Origin: Sorangium cellulosum
Lineage (GTDB): Bacteria; Myxococcota_A; Polyangia; Polyangiales; Polyangiaceae
Assembly (NCBI RefSeq): GCF_002950945.1
Contig: NZ_CP012673.1
Coordinates: forward strand, 6,462,501-6,526,500
Direction of reading: 5' to 3'
Length of the DNA stretch: 64,000 bases
A model generated the notes under the pieces. It was not told the DNA's origin. It saw only the letters and a program-made list of their open reading frames with translations, and did no database searches. This document shows, piece by piece, positions 52,488 through 61,355 of this stretch (position 1 is the stretch's first letter; each line of letters starts with the position of its first letter). The position numbers and the translations under genes are program-made.

Positions 52488-53227
52488 ACGCCCCCGTCGG
52501 CCAGCACCGTGGCGCCGGTCATGTAGCCGTTGCGATCGGACACGAGGAACGCCGCGAGCTCGGCGACCTCGCGGAGGGTGCCGACGCGGCCGAGCGCGTT
52601 GTGCTTCAGGTAGTCGGCGAGGCGGTGCTCGGGCAGGTTGCGGCCGACGCCGTCCTCGAGCAGCCCGGGCGCGAGGCAGAGGACGCGGATCCCGTGGCGC
52701 GCGACCTCCTTGGCCATCGCCTCGGTCATCCCCTTCAGGCCGGCCTTGCTCGCGCAGTAGTGGATGGGCGCGTCGATCATCCGCACCCCGGCGAGCGACC
52801 CGATGTTGAGCACGACCCCGCGCTTTTTCCGGATCATCGACCGGAGGACCTCGCGCGCGGTCAGGTACGCGCCCTTCAGGTTCAGGTCGAGCACGTGATC
52901 GAAGTCCTGCTCCTCGAGCAGCGCGAGCGGCAGGTTCTGCGACACGCCCGCGTTGTTCACGAGCACGTCGACCCCGCCCCACGCCTCCTCGACCGCGCGC
53001 AACGCCGCCCGCGTCGCGCCCGCGTCGAGCACGCTCGCGCGGAACGCCCGCGCCTCCCCGCCGGCCGCCGCGATCTCCTCGCAGAGGCGCCGCGCGCCCT
53101 CCTCGCTCTTCGTGTAGGTGAAGGCCACCCGGGCCCCGTGGCGCGCGAACGTCGCGCAGATCTCCCGGCCGAGGCCGCGCCCGCCGCCGGTCACGATCGC
53201 GCGCTTCCCGGCGAGCAGCCCGGTCAC
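52484..53227 (-). CDS. Short-chain dehydrogenase, paralogue of the SDR at 4386
   Basis: 247 residues from a GTG overlapping the radical SAM stop (GTGA). Standard motifs: TGGGRGLGRE, NNAG (about 93), Ser in LNIGSLAG, YCASK near 160, PGLLEDG and C-terminal VLADGGV. It is strongly similar to the SDR at 4386-5138, which also directly follows a radical SAM gene. The repeated radical SAM-SDR pairing suggests that the SDR acts before or after the radical step on the same intermediate. Confidence 0.94.
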   Translation of the reverse strand: MTGLLAGKRAIVTGGGRGLGREICATFARHGARVAFTYTKSEEGARRLCEEIAAAGGEARAFRASVLDAGATRAALRAVEEAWGGVDVLVNNAGVSQNLPLALLEEQDFDHVLDLNLKGAYLTAREVLRSMIRKKRGVVLNIGSLAGVRMIDAPIHYCASKAGLKGMTEAMAKEVARHGIRVLCLAPGLLEDGVGRNLPEHRLADYLKHNALGRVGTLREVAELAAFLVSDRNGYMTGATVLADGGV

Positions 53228-54735
53228 GTCTTGCCCCAGATCTGCGGCGCGCCGACCGGCCCGGCGTAGCGCGGGTCCCTGTCGCGGTAGAGGTTGTTGT
53301 ACGCGCAGCCGGGCATGAGCCGCCCGTCGGGGAGCGCGTAGTGGGTGCAGCACTTCTTGATGCGGTCGACCTCGAAGGTGTGCACGTCCATGAAGGCGTG
53401 GATGAAGACGGTCTTCACCAGCCCCTCGCCGATGTGCAGCCGCTCCTCGAGCTCGAGGGCGCGCTCCTCGGGATACATGAGGAAGATCGCCTTCCGCAGC
53501 ACGCCGAGGATCCGGTCGCAGTCGGGCACCTGGCCGGAGCTCGTCCACATCTGGTCGATCGCGTCGCGCAGGGCGCCCTCGAACTGATCGTCGGGGCGGA
53601 TGGTGCCGCGGTTCGCCAGGAGCTCGAGGTAGCGGTCGAGCTCGAGGAACCTCGGGAACGGGATGAACTCGCCGTCGACCTTGAGCAGGTAGGTGAGCGC
53701 GAAGCAGCTCGGGTGGGAGCACGGCAGCGGCAAGAAATCGCTCTTCCTGAGCAGCCCCGTCTGCTCCTCCGCCGCGCGGACGACGTCGGGGATGGTCATG
53801 ACGTCGAGCGGATCGTGCGGGGCGAAGTGGGCGCCGCCGTACCCGGTATAGGCCGCGGGCTGGAACGTGAGCGACAGGATGAAGTCGTTCTCGTAGAGCA
53901 GCCGGATGCAGTCGCCGATGCGGTCGTCGTTCACGCCGCGCGCCACGGTCGACACGAGCGTGGTGCGCACGCCGGCCTTCTTCAGGTTGGCGAGCGCCTT
54001 CTCCCGCGCGGCGGCCTGGTCGCCGCCGCCGCGCAGGACGCGCAGGGCCGGGTTGTTGAGCGCGTCGAGCTGGAGGCTCACGTACACCTTGCGCCGGGCG
54101 AGCTCCTCGCAGAACGTGTAGTCGCTCGCGCAGCGCAGGCCGTTCGTCGAGATGGAGACCCGCGCGATCTCGGTCTTCGCCCGGGCCATGTCGAGCAGCT
54201 CGAGGAACTCGGGGTGGAGCGTCGGCTCGCCGCCGGAGAGGTTGATCGTCTCGAGCTGCCCCTCCTTGGCCACGATGCCGTCGAGCACGCGCCCGAACTC
54301 CTCGCGGGTCATGTTGTAGTTGTGCCGGTTCTGCACGATGCAGATGGGGCACTCGAGGTTGCAATGGTTCGTGATCTCGATGATCGGCAGGCAGGAGTGC
54401 TGCTCGTGGTCCGGGCAGAGGCCGCAGTCGTCCGGACAGCCGCGCTCGACCGCCGTCGCGTACTGGAGCGGCCGCGAGCCCTCCTTCACGTAGGTGAGCG
54501 ACCGGAGGAACCAGTCCGCGTCGCCGGAGATGAGCGCCTCGCTCTGCCCGTGCTCGGGGCACTGCTTGCGCAGGTACACCTTGCCGCCGCGCAGGATCCT
54601 CACCCCGTCGACGGCCCGCTTGCACTGCGGGCACAGCCCCCGCGAGAAGGAGTGGAAGACCTCGCGGCCGTGCGCGTCCGGCGTGAACGTGAACTTCCGG
54701 TCGATCAGCGATATCAGGGGCAGCTTCGTGCTCAT
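53224..54735 (-). CDS. Radical SAM enzyme B, Tes/GrsA-like architecture
   Basis: 503 residues. N-terminal metal site CPQC (35-38) with QCPEHG (59-63); a GCPDDCGLC group at 99-107; radical SAM motif C125-x3-C129-x2-C132 (HCNLECPIC); SAM-binding LSGGEPTLHPE; C-terminal AFMDVHTFEVDRIKKCC and LPDGRLMPGCAYNNLY, which is the Cys pattern of the C-terminal cluster domain in archaeal tetraether synthase (Tes). Known relatives join or cyclise alkyl chains at unactivated carbons. This copy differs from the other two in the window (IWGKT end, QPAAYTGYGGAHF instead of TFTGQxGAGFD). ATG overlaps the stop of the preceding radical SAM gene (ATGA). Confidence 0.92.
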   Translation of the reverse strand: MSTKLPLISLIDRKFTFTPDAHGREVFHSFSRGLCPQCKRAVDGVRILRGGKVYLRKQCPEHGQSEALISGDADWFLRSLTYVKEGSRPLQYATAVERGCPDDCGLCPDHEQHSCLPIIEITNHCNLECPICIVQNRHNYNMTREEFGRVLDGIVAKEGQLETINLSGGEPTLHPEFLELLDMARAKTEIARVSISTNGLRCASDYTFCEELARRKVYVSLQLDALNNPALRVLRGGGDQAAAREKALANLKKAGVRTTLVSTVARGVNDDRIGDCIRLLYENDFILSLTFQPAAYTGYGGAHFAPHDPLDVMTIPDVVRAAEEQTGLLRKSDFLPLPCSHPSCFALTYLLKVDGEFIPFPRFLELDRYLELLANRGTIRPDDQFEGALRDAIDQMWTSSGQVPDCDRILGVLRKAIFLMYPEERALELEERLHIGEGLVKTVFIHAFMDVHTFEVDRIKKCCTHYALPDGRLMPGCAYNNLYRDRDPRYAGPVGAPQIWGKT

Positions 54736-56309
54736 GGCGGCACCTTGAGGAGCGGGAGGGAGCGCTTGCCGGCCGGCGCCGGGGCCGCCGCGAGCAGCGG
54801 GTGCGGCGCCGTCCGCCCCATGCGGGCGAGCATGTCGGGGTCGGCGAAGCGCGCGTCGTTCTCGCGGTAAAGGACGTTGTACGAGCAGGTCGGGATGTTG
54901 CTGCCGTCGACCTCGGGCACGCCGATGCTGCACTTCATCACGCGGGCGACGTCGAAGCTCTCCTCGTCCATGTGCGAGTGGATGTAGATCGCCTTGGTCG
55001 CGCGCTCGGCGATCTTCTGCCGCTGCTCCATGGAGAGGGGCTTGCCCGGCGGGAACATCTCCTTGAGCAGGCGCCGCAGCGTCCGGAGCAGCGCCTCGCT
55101 CTCGGGCAGCCGGTCCGGATCGGCCCAGAGCTCGTCCATGGCGGTGCGCAGCGCCTCCTCGACCTGCTCGCGGGGCTGGATGTAGAGGGAGTCCCCGAGC
55201 AGCTCGAAGAGCTTCGCGCGGCCGACGAAGCGCGCGAACGGCACGAACCCGCCGCCGTCGAGCGCGAGCAGGTAGCAGATCGAATAACAGTGCGGGTGGG
55301 CGAGCGGCGACGGCACGAAGTCGCGCGCCGCGATGGCGCCGCCGGTGTGCTCCTCGAGCAGCCGGTGCAGATCCGGCGTGGTGATGCGCGCCGCGCGATC
55401 GAACCCGGCGCCGCCCTGGCCCGTGAACGTGAGCGTGTGCAGCTCGAGCGACACGATGTTGGGCTTCGCCATCATCCGGTCGAAGAGCTTGCCCACGTCC
55501 TTGTCGTTCAGGCCGGCCGCGACCGCGGGCAGGAGCGTGGTCGTGACGTCGTGTTTCTCGAGCAAATCGAGCGCCTCGAGCTTGGCCTTCACCGTGTTGG
55601 CGCCGAGCATCAGCTGGTCGACCTGCGGATCGAACGTGTCGAGCGACAGGACGATGCGCGCCCGGGCCGCGGCGAGCTCGCGGACGTACTCCTCGTTCCT
55701 CAGCCGGAGGCCGTTGGTCGAGATGGTGAGGCGGCGGATGCCCGCCTCGGACGCCATCCGGAGCAGCCGCGGCAGCTCGGGGTGCATCGTCGGCTCGCCG
55801 CCCGTGAAGTTGATGATGTCGATCTCGTCGTGCTGCGCGCGCAGGTGGCCGAGGATCGCGGCGAACTCGCCCTCGCTCAGCTGGTGCGCCCCCTCGTTCT
55901 TGTTCACCGTGTAGCAGATGGGGCAGTCGAGGTTGCACGCCGACGTGATGGGGACGACCGGCATGTACACCTTCTGCTGGTGCGAGGCGCACGGCCCGCA
56001 GTCGAAGGGACAGCCGCTCCGCACGGCGTGGATCTCGCCGCGCGGCGGCGTGTGCGGCGCGACGAACGAGAGCGCGTCGAGGTACCAGTCGACGCTGGAG
56101 GAGACGAGCACCCGCTGGTGGCCGTGCTCGCGACAGAACTTGTCGAAGTACACCGCCCCGCCCGCAAACTGGATCTTGGCGTCGACCGCCTGCTTGCAGG
56201 TCTTGCAGAGGCTCTTCGTGGTCGAATAGTAGACGTGCTCCGTGGGCTGTCGCTCGTTCACCGCGCCCGCCGCCCCTGCCCCCGCCCCGCAGATCGCCAC
56301 GGTCGACAT
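54732..56309 (-). CDS. Radical SAM enzyme A, Tes/GrsA-like architecture (first gene of operon)
   Basis: 525 residues. N-terminal CKTC (35-38) and CREHG (59-63), GCPFDCGPC group (99-107), radical SAM motif C125-x3-C129-x2-C132 (ACNLDCPIC), FTGGEPTMHPE, LTFTGQGGAGFDR, and C-terminal HSHMDEESFDVARVMKC with a last Cys in IPTCSYNVLY. In the C-terminal group, the double Cys of the two other copies is a single Cys here (MKCS), so its auxiliary cluster ligation may differ. Closely related to the enzyme at 5135-6625. The ATG at 56309 opens the operon; its promoter must be within the 140 bases before the divergent lipoprotein gene. Confidence 0.92.
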   Translation of the reverse strand: MSTVAICGAGAGAAGAVNERQPTEHVYYSTTKSLCKTCKQAVDAKIQFAGGAVYFDKFCREHGHQRVLVSSSVDWYLDALSFVAPHTPPRGEIHAVRSGCPFDCGPCASHQQKVYMPVVPITSACNLDCPICYTVNKNEGAHQLSEGEFAAILGHLRAQHDEIDIINFTGGEPTMHPELPRLLRMASEAGIRRLTISTNGLRLRNEEYVRELAAARARIVLSLDTFDPQVDQLMLGANTVKAKLEALDLLEKHDVTTTLLPAVAAGLNDKDVGKLFDRMMAKPNIVSLELHTLTFTGQGGAGFDRAARITTPDLHRLLEEHTGGAIAARDFVPSPLAHPHCYSICYLLALDGGGFVPFARFVGRAKLFELLGDSLYIQPREQVEEALRTAMDELWADPDRLPESEALLRTLRRLLKEMFPPGKPLSMEQRQKIAERATKAIYIHSHMDEESFDVARVMKCSIGVPEVDGSNIPTCSYNVLYRENDARFADPDMLARMGRTAPHPLLAAAPAPAGKRSLPLLKVPP

Positions 56310-56452
56310 GGCGACCAGAAGTACCTGGCCTGGTCGGGCGGCGCAACGTTTCGGCGGGGCCCGCCGCCGGCGCGGCGGCCGCGGCGGGAGCGGTTTGGCC
56401 CGGGATCACCAGAGCGCGTCTCGCGATCCTCTCTTCACGATAGGATGGTGTG

Positions 56453-57316
56453 ATGAGGGTACGACGATGCGCAGGTCTGTCCGCGCTCGCGCTGCTGGCG
56501 GCCGTGGCGTGCGGAAGCGACCAGGCCTACTGGGGCGACGATCCCTCCGCGGGCTCGTGCCAGGAGGGCGACGTGAGGCTCGAGCTCGATGTGGGCTACC
56601 ACGTGTGCTTGAGGTCGTGCGGCGAGCCGGGCGGATGCCCCGCGGGCTACGCGTGCGAGGACACCGGCGGCGGCGTCACGGCCTGTGTCCGCTCGTGCAA
56701 CGTCGACTGGGAGTGCCTGGGGCTCGGCGCGTGCAACACCAGGCTGGGCTTCTGCACGTTGCCCGGGTCGAGCTGCGGCGAGGGCATCGACGGCGACGAG
56801 TACGGGCCCGGGGACTGCACGGGCCAGGGCGGAGGAACGGGTTGCCTCACGGTGAGCTGCCATGACACGGCGGGGAACGACGCAGCGATCTACTGCGCGC
56901 GCCGCGACGAAGAACCGCTCTGCCTCGACGCCCCCGAGGTGGTCTGCGCGGCCGCGCTGGCGGGCACGGGGACGATCGAGGGCGACACGGAGCTCGGCAA
57001 GAACACGTTCTCGACCACGTGCGGCGACGGCGACACGGGAGAGGGGCAGGAGCAACTCTACGTGTACACCGCGCCCGTCGAGCGGTCCGGGCAGCCGGGC
57101 AGGCTCACTCTCCGGCTCCGGCCGCGCGAGGGCCACGTGATGTACGTCCGGAGGCAATGCACCTCTCAGACGCTCGCCTGCGCGGCGCTGGAGGCCGGCG
57201 AGCTCGACGTCCCCCTCGTCGCGGGAGAGTCGTTGATCGTCTTCGTCGACGCGGTGAGCAGCGGCGAAGAAGGGACTTACTGGCTGGATTTCACGTTCAC
57301 GCCGGATAGCCTCTGA
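56453..57316 (+). CDS. Cys-rich lipoprotein of unknown function
   Basis: 287 residues from the ATG at 56453 (a GTG one codon upstream is possible). Lipobox LAAVAC. The first half is Cys-rich with short disulfide-type modules (CLRSCGEPGGCPAGYACED, SCNVDWECLGLGACN, GFCTLPGSSC), a style typical of myxobacterial surface proteins. The second half is beta-rich (TGTIEGDTELGKNTFSTTCG, YVYTAPVERSGQPGRLTLRL), similar to PPC-like C-terminal domains that end with the pattern seen here (GTYWLDFTF). Divergent from the radical SAM operon; no functional link evident. Confidence 0.8.
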   Translation: MRVRRCAGLSALALLAAVACGSDQAYWGDDPSAGSCQEGDVRLELDVGYHVCLRSCGEPGGCPAGYACEDTGGGVTACVRSCNVDWECLGLGACNTRLGFCTLPGSSCGEGIDGDEYGPGDCTGQGGGTGCLTVSCHDTAGNDAAIYCARRDEEPLCLDAPEVVCAAALAGTGTIEGDTELGKNTFSTTCGDGDTGEGQEQLYVYTAPVERSGQPGRLTLRLRPREGHVMYVRRQCTSQTLACAALEAGELDVPLVAGESLIVFVDAVSSGEEGTYWLDFTFTPDSL

Positions 57317-57401
57317 GCGCCGAGCGACGCCGGGCCCTGGGCGTGTGACCGCCCCTCCGTCGCTCCGCGAGGGCGCGGGCGCGCTGGCCGGAGGCGCTCC
57401 C

Positions 57402-59285
57402 TCAGTATTTGTAGTGGATTCCGAGGCCCGGGGCGATCGCCAGCAGGAAGCGGCCGGCGAGCGTCTCGCCGGAGAAGTACGCCCCTCCGTCCGTCGAGGT
57501 GCTGACCTGGTGGGCTGCGTCCCAGCGCGGGCGGGACACGCTGAAGAGCAGCAGCGTCTCGACGCCCACGCTCAGCTCGGCGCGGGGGTGCAGGGAGATG
57601 CCGAGTCGGAGCTCGGGAGCGAGGTAGACGAACGGGGCAGACGACGTCACCTCCGCCGGTCCAACCTGGTACTCCTGCTCACCGAGGAACTTCCCCGTCC
57701 TCGCATCGGAGACGGAGCCGATGAGCGCGCCGGCGCCGAGGCGGAGGTGGACGGGGAAGTCGTCGCCGACCGCCAGCCCGGCGAAGGCGCCGGCGAGCAC
57801 GCCCCGGAGCGACAGCGCGTCGTCGGCGGTGCCTTGATCGGCCAGCAGCTGTCTGGTCCGCCGCGCGGAGGTACGCCGGCCGGCCACCGTCTGTCCGCCG
57901 TCGAGGTAGCCGAGCGACACGCCGAGCTCGAGGCCGGACTCGAGCACATAGCCGCCGCGAGCGACGCCGAGGCCGCCGAGGCCGACGCCCTCGTCGCAGC
58001 GCCCGAAGCACGAGCCGGCGACGTCGCCGCCGAGGCTCGGCGTGAGCCAGAGCCCTGCGCCGAGCTCGGCCGCGAGCCGGCCCGGCCGCCGCGCTCTGTG
58101 GAGCCGCCAGCGCGGAGCGTCCAGATCCAGCTCGAGCGCGACGCGGACGACGTGGCGCCTGCCCTCGGTGAGGTGCACGTTCAGCTTCCTGGTCACGAAC
58201 CCCGGCGCCGACACCTCGATGTCGTGCTCCCCGGGGCGGAGCCGCCCCTCCCACGCCCCCTCCGCGAGGACCACCGCATCGAGCGCCACGCTCGCATCGT
58301 CAGGCGCGGCCTGGATCCGGAGGAACGACGACACGTCCTCCGCCGACGGCGTCACCGCGCTGAGCTGGTTGTGCCGCACCGTCACCCGGATCGGCTCCGT
58401 CCCGGCGTCGCCGTCGCCTCGGAGCACGACCGTGTGCTCGCCGGCCTCGACCTCGCCCTCCCAGGGCGTCCTGCCGACCAGGTTGCCGTCGACGAGCACG
58501 TCCATCTCCTGTCCGTGCCGCTCGGCCACGCGGAGGCGCCCGCCGCGCCCCGGCGCGCGGCGTCGCGGCGCGATCGCGCGCATCCGCGCCGCGACGCGCA
58601 CGGTGCGTCCGCCGGCGACGTCGACGCGGATCTGCAGCGGCTCGAAGCCTTCCTTGTCGACGTGCACGACGTGGCTGCCCGCCGGGACGCGGAGCGGCGC
58701 GAGCAACGGGTAGTCGCCGCGCCGCTGCCCGCCGACCGAGATGGACGCGCCCGGCTCCGCGTGCTCGATCTCGATGGTGCCGACGAGGCCGCGCAGCTCC
58801 AGCACCTCGCGCTGGACGGCGGTCCTGGCCTCGGCCGGCAGCGCGTTCCCGAAATCGCGCAGGAGGATCTCGAAGAGCTCGAGCGCCTCGTCGAAGCGGT
58901 GGAGCTTCCTGAGGCACGTGGCGGCCCCGGAGGTCGCGCTGCGGTTCGGGTAGAGCTCCGTCGACGCGAGGAACTCGGCGAGCGCGGGGCCAAAGGCGCC
59001 CGCTTCGTAAAGCTTCCTTCCTTTGTAGAAGCGCGCCTCCGCCTCGGCCCTCCGGTCGGGCGCGCTCTCGCCGGCTGCGGGCGCGCTGTCGCCGGCGGGA
59101 GCTGCGCTTGCGCCCTCGCCGGCGGGAGGTGCGCTCTCACCGGCGGGAGGCGCGCTCGGCGCGGGCACGGCGGGTTCTGCAGGCGCCGCGGTGCCCGCAG
59201 GCTGGCCGAGCGCGTCCCCGGGCCTCGAGACGAGCGCGAGCGCGACGAGCAAGGCCGCGGGCCGTCGCGCGGTCATCCAGTGCAT
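57402..59285 (-). CDS. TPR-PEGA outer-membrane protein
   Basis: 627 residues from the ATG at 59285, where a signal peptide starts (LLVALALVSRPGDALG). A Pro/Ala-rich linker with repeated PPAGES-like units (about 28-72) is followed by a TPR-like segment (ARFYKGRKLYEAGAFGPALA) and three PEGA domains, each with the pattern of a small sugar- or surface-binding beta domain (GASISVGGQRRGDYPL, MDVLVDGNLVGRTPWEGEV, ASVALDAVVLAEGAWEGRL). The last 230 residues are amphipathic strands ending in Tyr (GLGIHYKY), so an outer-membrane beta-barrel. PEGA proteins frequently neighbour kinases, as here. No clear ribosome site. Confidence 0.85.
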   Translation of the reverse strand: MHWMTARRPAALLVALALVSRPGDALGQPAGTAAPAEPAVPAPSAPPAGESAPPAGEGASAAPAGDSAPAAGESAPDRRAEAEARFYKGRKLYEAGAFGPALAEFLASTELYPNRSATSGAATCLRKLHRFDEALELFEILLRDFGNALPAEARTAVQREVLELRGLVGTIEIEHAEPGASISVGGQRRGDYPLLAPLRVPAGSHVVHVDKEGFEPLQIRVDVAGGRTVRVAARMRAIAPRRRAPGRGGRLRVAERHGQEMDVLVDGNLVGRTPWEGEVEAGEHTVVLRGDGDAGTEPIRVTVRHNQLSAVTPSAEDVSSFLRIQAAPDDASVALDAVVLAEGAWEGRLRPGEHDIEVSAPGFVTRKLNVHLTEGRRHVVRVALELDLDAPRWRLHRARRPGRLAAELGAGLWLTPSLGGDVAGSCFGRCDEGVGLGGLGVARGGYVLESGLELGVSLGYLDGGQTVAGRRTSARRTRQLLADQGTADDALSLRGVLAGAFAGLAVGDDFPVHLRLGAGALIGSVSDARTGKFLGEQEYQVGPAEVTSSAPFVYLAPELRLGISLHPRAELSVGVETLLLFSVSRPRWDAAHQVSTSTDGGAYFSGETLAGRFLLAIAPGLGIHYKY

Positions 59286-59367
59286 CGCGCGAGCGTAAAC
59301 CAAGAGCCCTGACCGCACCTTGTGCGCCCAGGCTAGAACACCGATCACGTTGATCGAACGAGAAATG

Positions 59368-59452
59368 AACCGCCAAGGACGCCAAGGCGCCAAGGACGCC
59401 AAGATAATATCTTCTTCTTGGCGTCCTTGGCGCCTTGGCGTCCTTGGCGGTT
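59368..59452. repeat. Perfect 36-bp inverted repeat (long hairpin)
   Basis: The left arm 59368-59403 (aaccgccaaggacgccaagg and onward to caag) is exactly complementary to the right arm 59417-59452, with a 13-base AT-rich loop ataatatcttctt. Each arm is itself built from ccaaggacg/ccaaggcg units. It lies between the stop of the kinase gene and the start of the TPR-PEGA gene, both on the minus strand, so it could end or insulate transcription. Sequences of this ccaaggacgccaagg kind occur in many unrelated bacterial genomes, which suggests a mobile or conserved repeat rather than a simple terminator. Confidence 0.95.
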
Positions 59453-59495
59453 CGAACTTCTGCTCGTTTCAGGCTGGTTCAACCCGTTTGCCCTT

Positions 59496-61232
59496 CTAGT
59501 TGAAGCTCTCGGGAACCAGCGGGTCGCCCGCCGCGGTGCGCGCCGGCGGCGGCGCCGGCGCCTTCGGCTTCGGCTTCGGCGGCGCAGGGGCCTTGGCGGC
59601 CGGCTTGCTCGCCGGCCCGGCCGTCGCCGCGGCGAGCGCCAGCCGGGGAGGAGAGGCGCCGGCCGCGGTCACGTGCACCACGCCCGTCAGCTCGCTCTTC
59701 CCGTTGAAGATCCGGACGCGATGCGCGCTCCCGAGCGCGCCCACGATCTCCACTTCCCCTCCCTCGACCCGCGCCGGCCAGCCGTCGACCTCGACCGACA
59801 CGTCCCCCGGCATGACGGCGACCTTGACGCGCCGGACGGCAGGCACGCCGGCGAGCTCTGACGTCGCGCTCGCGGGCGGCGCGGCGGCGCTGGCCGCACT
59901 CACCGCCGGCGCGATGGCCGCGCTGCTCGCGCTCGCCGCCGGCGCGATGGCCTGCGCGGTCTCCCGGGGCGCCGACATCGCGTAAAGGCCGACCGCGCCG
60001 AGCCCGAGGGTGCCCGCGACCGCCGCGATCGCGGGCGCGCCGAGGCGCCCGCGGCTCGGACGTTCTCCCGCGCCCCGCGCCTCGGGGGCCGCGAGGCCGC
60101 GCTCGCGGGTGCTCATGGCGACGGCCGTCGGGCCGGTCGTCGCGGTCCCGCCGGCCGCGGCGACGCTCTCGGCCAAACGATCCGGATCGGACGGGGGCGC
60201 CTCCGCCGTCGTCTCGTTCCCTTCGACCTGCTGCGCGCCCGCGGCGACGCGCACGATCCGCCGGCCCGGGTCGCTCGCGGAGCTCGCCGTCGCGAGCTTC
60301 GGCGCGATCGTGGCGCGGGTCGACTCGCCGACGGGGACGAGCAGCTCCTCGCGCAGGTCCACGCCGCCGGGCAGGAGCGCCCGGAGCGCATCCAGCATGG
60401 CCGCGGCGCTGGCGAAGCGCGCGCCGGCGTCGAGCCGGAGGGCGCCGTGGACCACGGCCGCCACCTCCGGCTGCACCCAGGGCGCGACCTCCTGGAGGGG
60501 GCGAGGGACCTCCGTGCAGATGGCCATGATGAGCTCGCCGAACGCGTCGATCTCCTCGTGGGGGGCCTTGCCCGCGAGCGCGCGGTAGAGCACCACGCCG
60601 AGCGACCAGATGTCGGTGTGGACGTCGACGTCCTTCAGGCCCCGCGCTTGCTCCGGCGACATGTAGAGCGGCGACCCCAGCAGCCCGCCGCTGCGGGTGA
60701 GGCCCGTCGTGATGTGGCCGCCCTGCGACGGGTCGGGCTTGATCTTGGCGATGCCGAAATCGAGCAGCTTGACCAGGATCTCGCCCCCGCCGCGGCGGGC
60801 GAGGAAGATGTTGGCGGGCTTGATGTCCCGGTGGATGACGCGCGCCTCGTGGGCCTTCTGAAGGCCGAGGCAGATCTGCGCCGCGACGCGTAAAGCGGCG
60901 TCGGGGTCCAGGGCGCCGACCCGCGTCAGGAGTTGCTGGAGGTCTTCCCCCTCGAGCAGCTCCATGACGAGATACGGGGCCCTGGTCGCGGGGTCGGTCT
61001 GCGCGTCGAGCACCCGGACGATGTGCTCGGTATCGATCGTTCCGGTCGCCCTCGCCTCGCGCTGGAAGCGGACAACGCCGTTGCTGCCGCGGTGCAGGGC
61101 GCCGGTGTCGATGCACTTGATCGCGACGCGCTCGCCGCCGTCGAGCCGCTCCGCCTCGTAGACGGACCCCATGCCGCCCTGGCCGAGCAGGCGGAGGAGC
61201 CGGTAGTTCCCGCCAAGGATCTCTCCGATCAA
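59496..61232 (-). CDS. Ser/Thr protein kinase with membrane helix and PEGA-like extracytoplasmic part
   Basis: 578 residues from a TTG, the only start near the N-terminal IGEILGGNYRLLRLLGQGGMG. Kinase domain about 9-270 with VAIKCID, HRDIKPANIF, DFGIAKIK, and GSPLYMSPEQARG: a complete, active-looking kinase of the bacterial PknB class. A long Ala-rich linker is followed by a membrane helix (APAIAAVAGTLGLGAVGLYAM, about 395-415) and an external PEGA-like domain (VSVEVDGWPARVEGGEVEIV) with a Pro/Lys/Ala-rich tail. Sensor outside, kinase inside. The neighbouring TPR-PEGA barrel protein and PEGA lipoprotein may belong to the same surface signalling system. Confidence 0.93.
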   Translation of the reverse strand: MIGEILGGNYRLLRLLGQGGMGSVYEAERLDGGERVAIKCIDTGALHRGSNGVVRFQREARATGTIDTEHIVRVLDAQTDPATRAPYLVMELLEGEDLQQLLTRVGALDPDAALRVAAQICLGLQKAHEARVIHRDIKPANIFLARRGGGEILVKLLDFGIAKIKPDPSQGGHITTGLTRSGGLLGSPLYMSPEQARGLKDVDVHTDIWSLGVVLYRALAGKAPHEEIDAFGELIMAICTEVPRPLQEVAPWVQPEVAAVVHGALRLDAGARFASAAAMLDALRALLPGGVDLREELLVPVGESTRATIAPKLATASSASDPGRRIVRVAAGAQQVEGNETTAEAPPSDPDRLAESVAAAGGTATTGPTAVAMSTRERGLAAPEARGAGERPSRGRLGAPAIAAVAGTLGLGAVGLYAMSAPRETAQAIAPAASASSAAIAPAVSAASAAAPPASATSELAGVPAVRRVKVAVMPGDVSVEVDGWPARVEGGEVEIVGALGSAHRVRIFNGKSELTGVVHVTAAGASPPRLALAAATAGPASKPAAKAPAPPKPKPKAPAPPPARTAAGDPLVPESFN

Positions 61233-61355
61233 GGAGCGATCAGACTAGAGGAGCGGGCCGCGCGGTCGCAACATCGACCGCCGGCGGGCTCGTCGGGCGC
61301 GGCGCGGGCTCGCCGGGGAATTTCCCCGCGCGCGTTTCCTGACTAGCCTCGCGTC

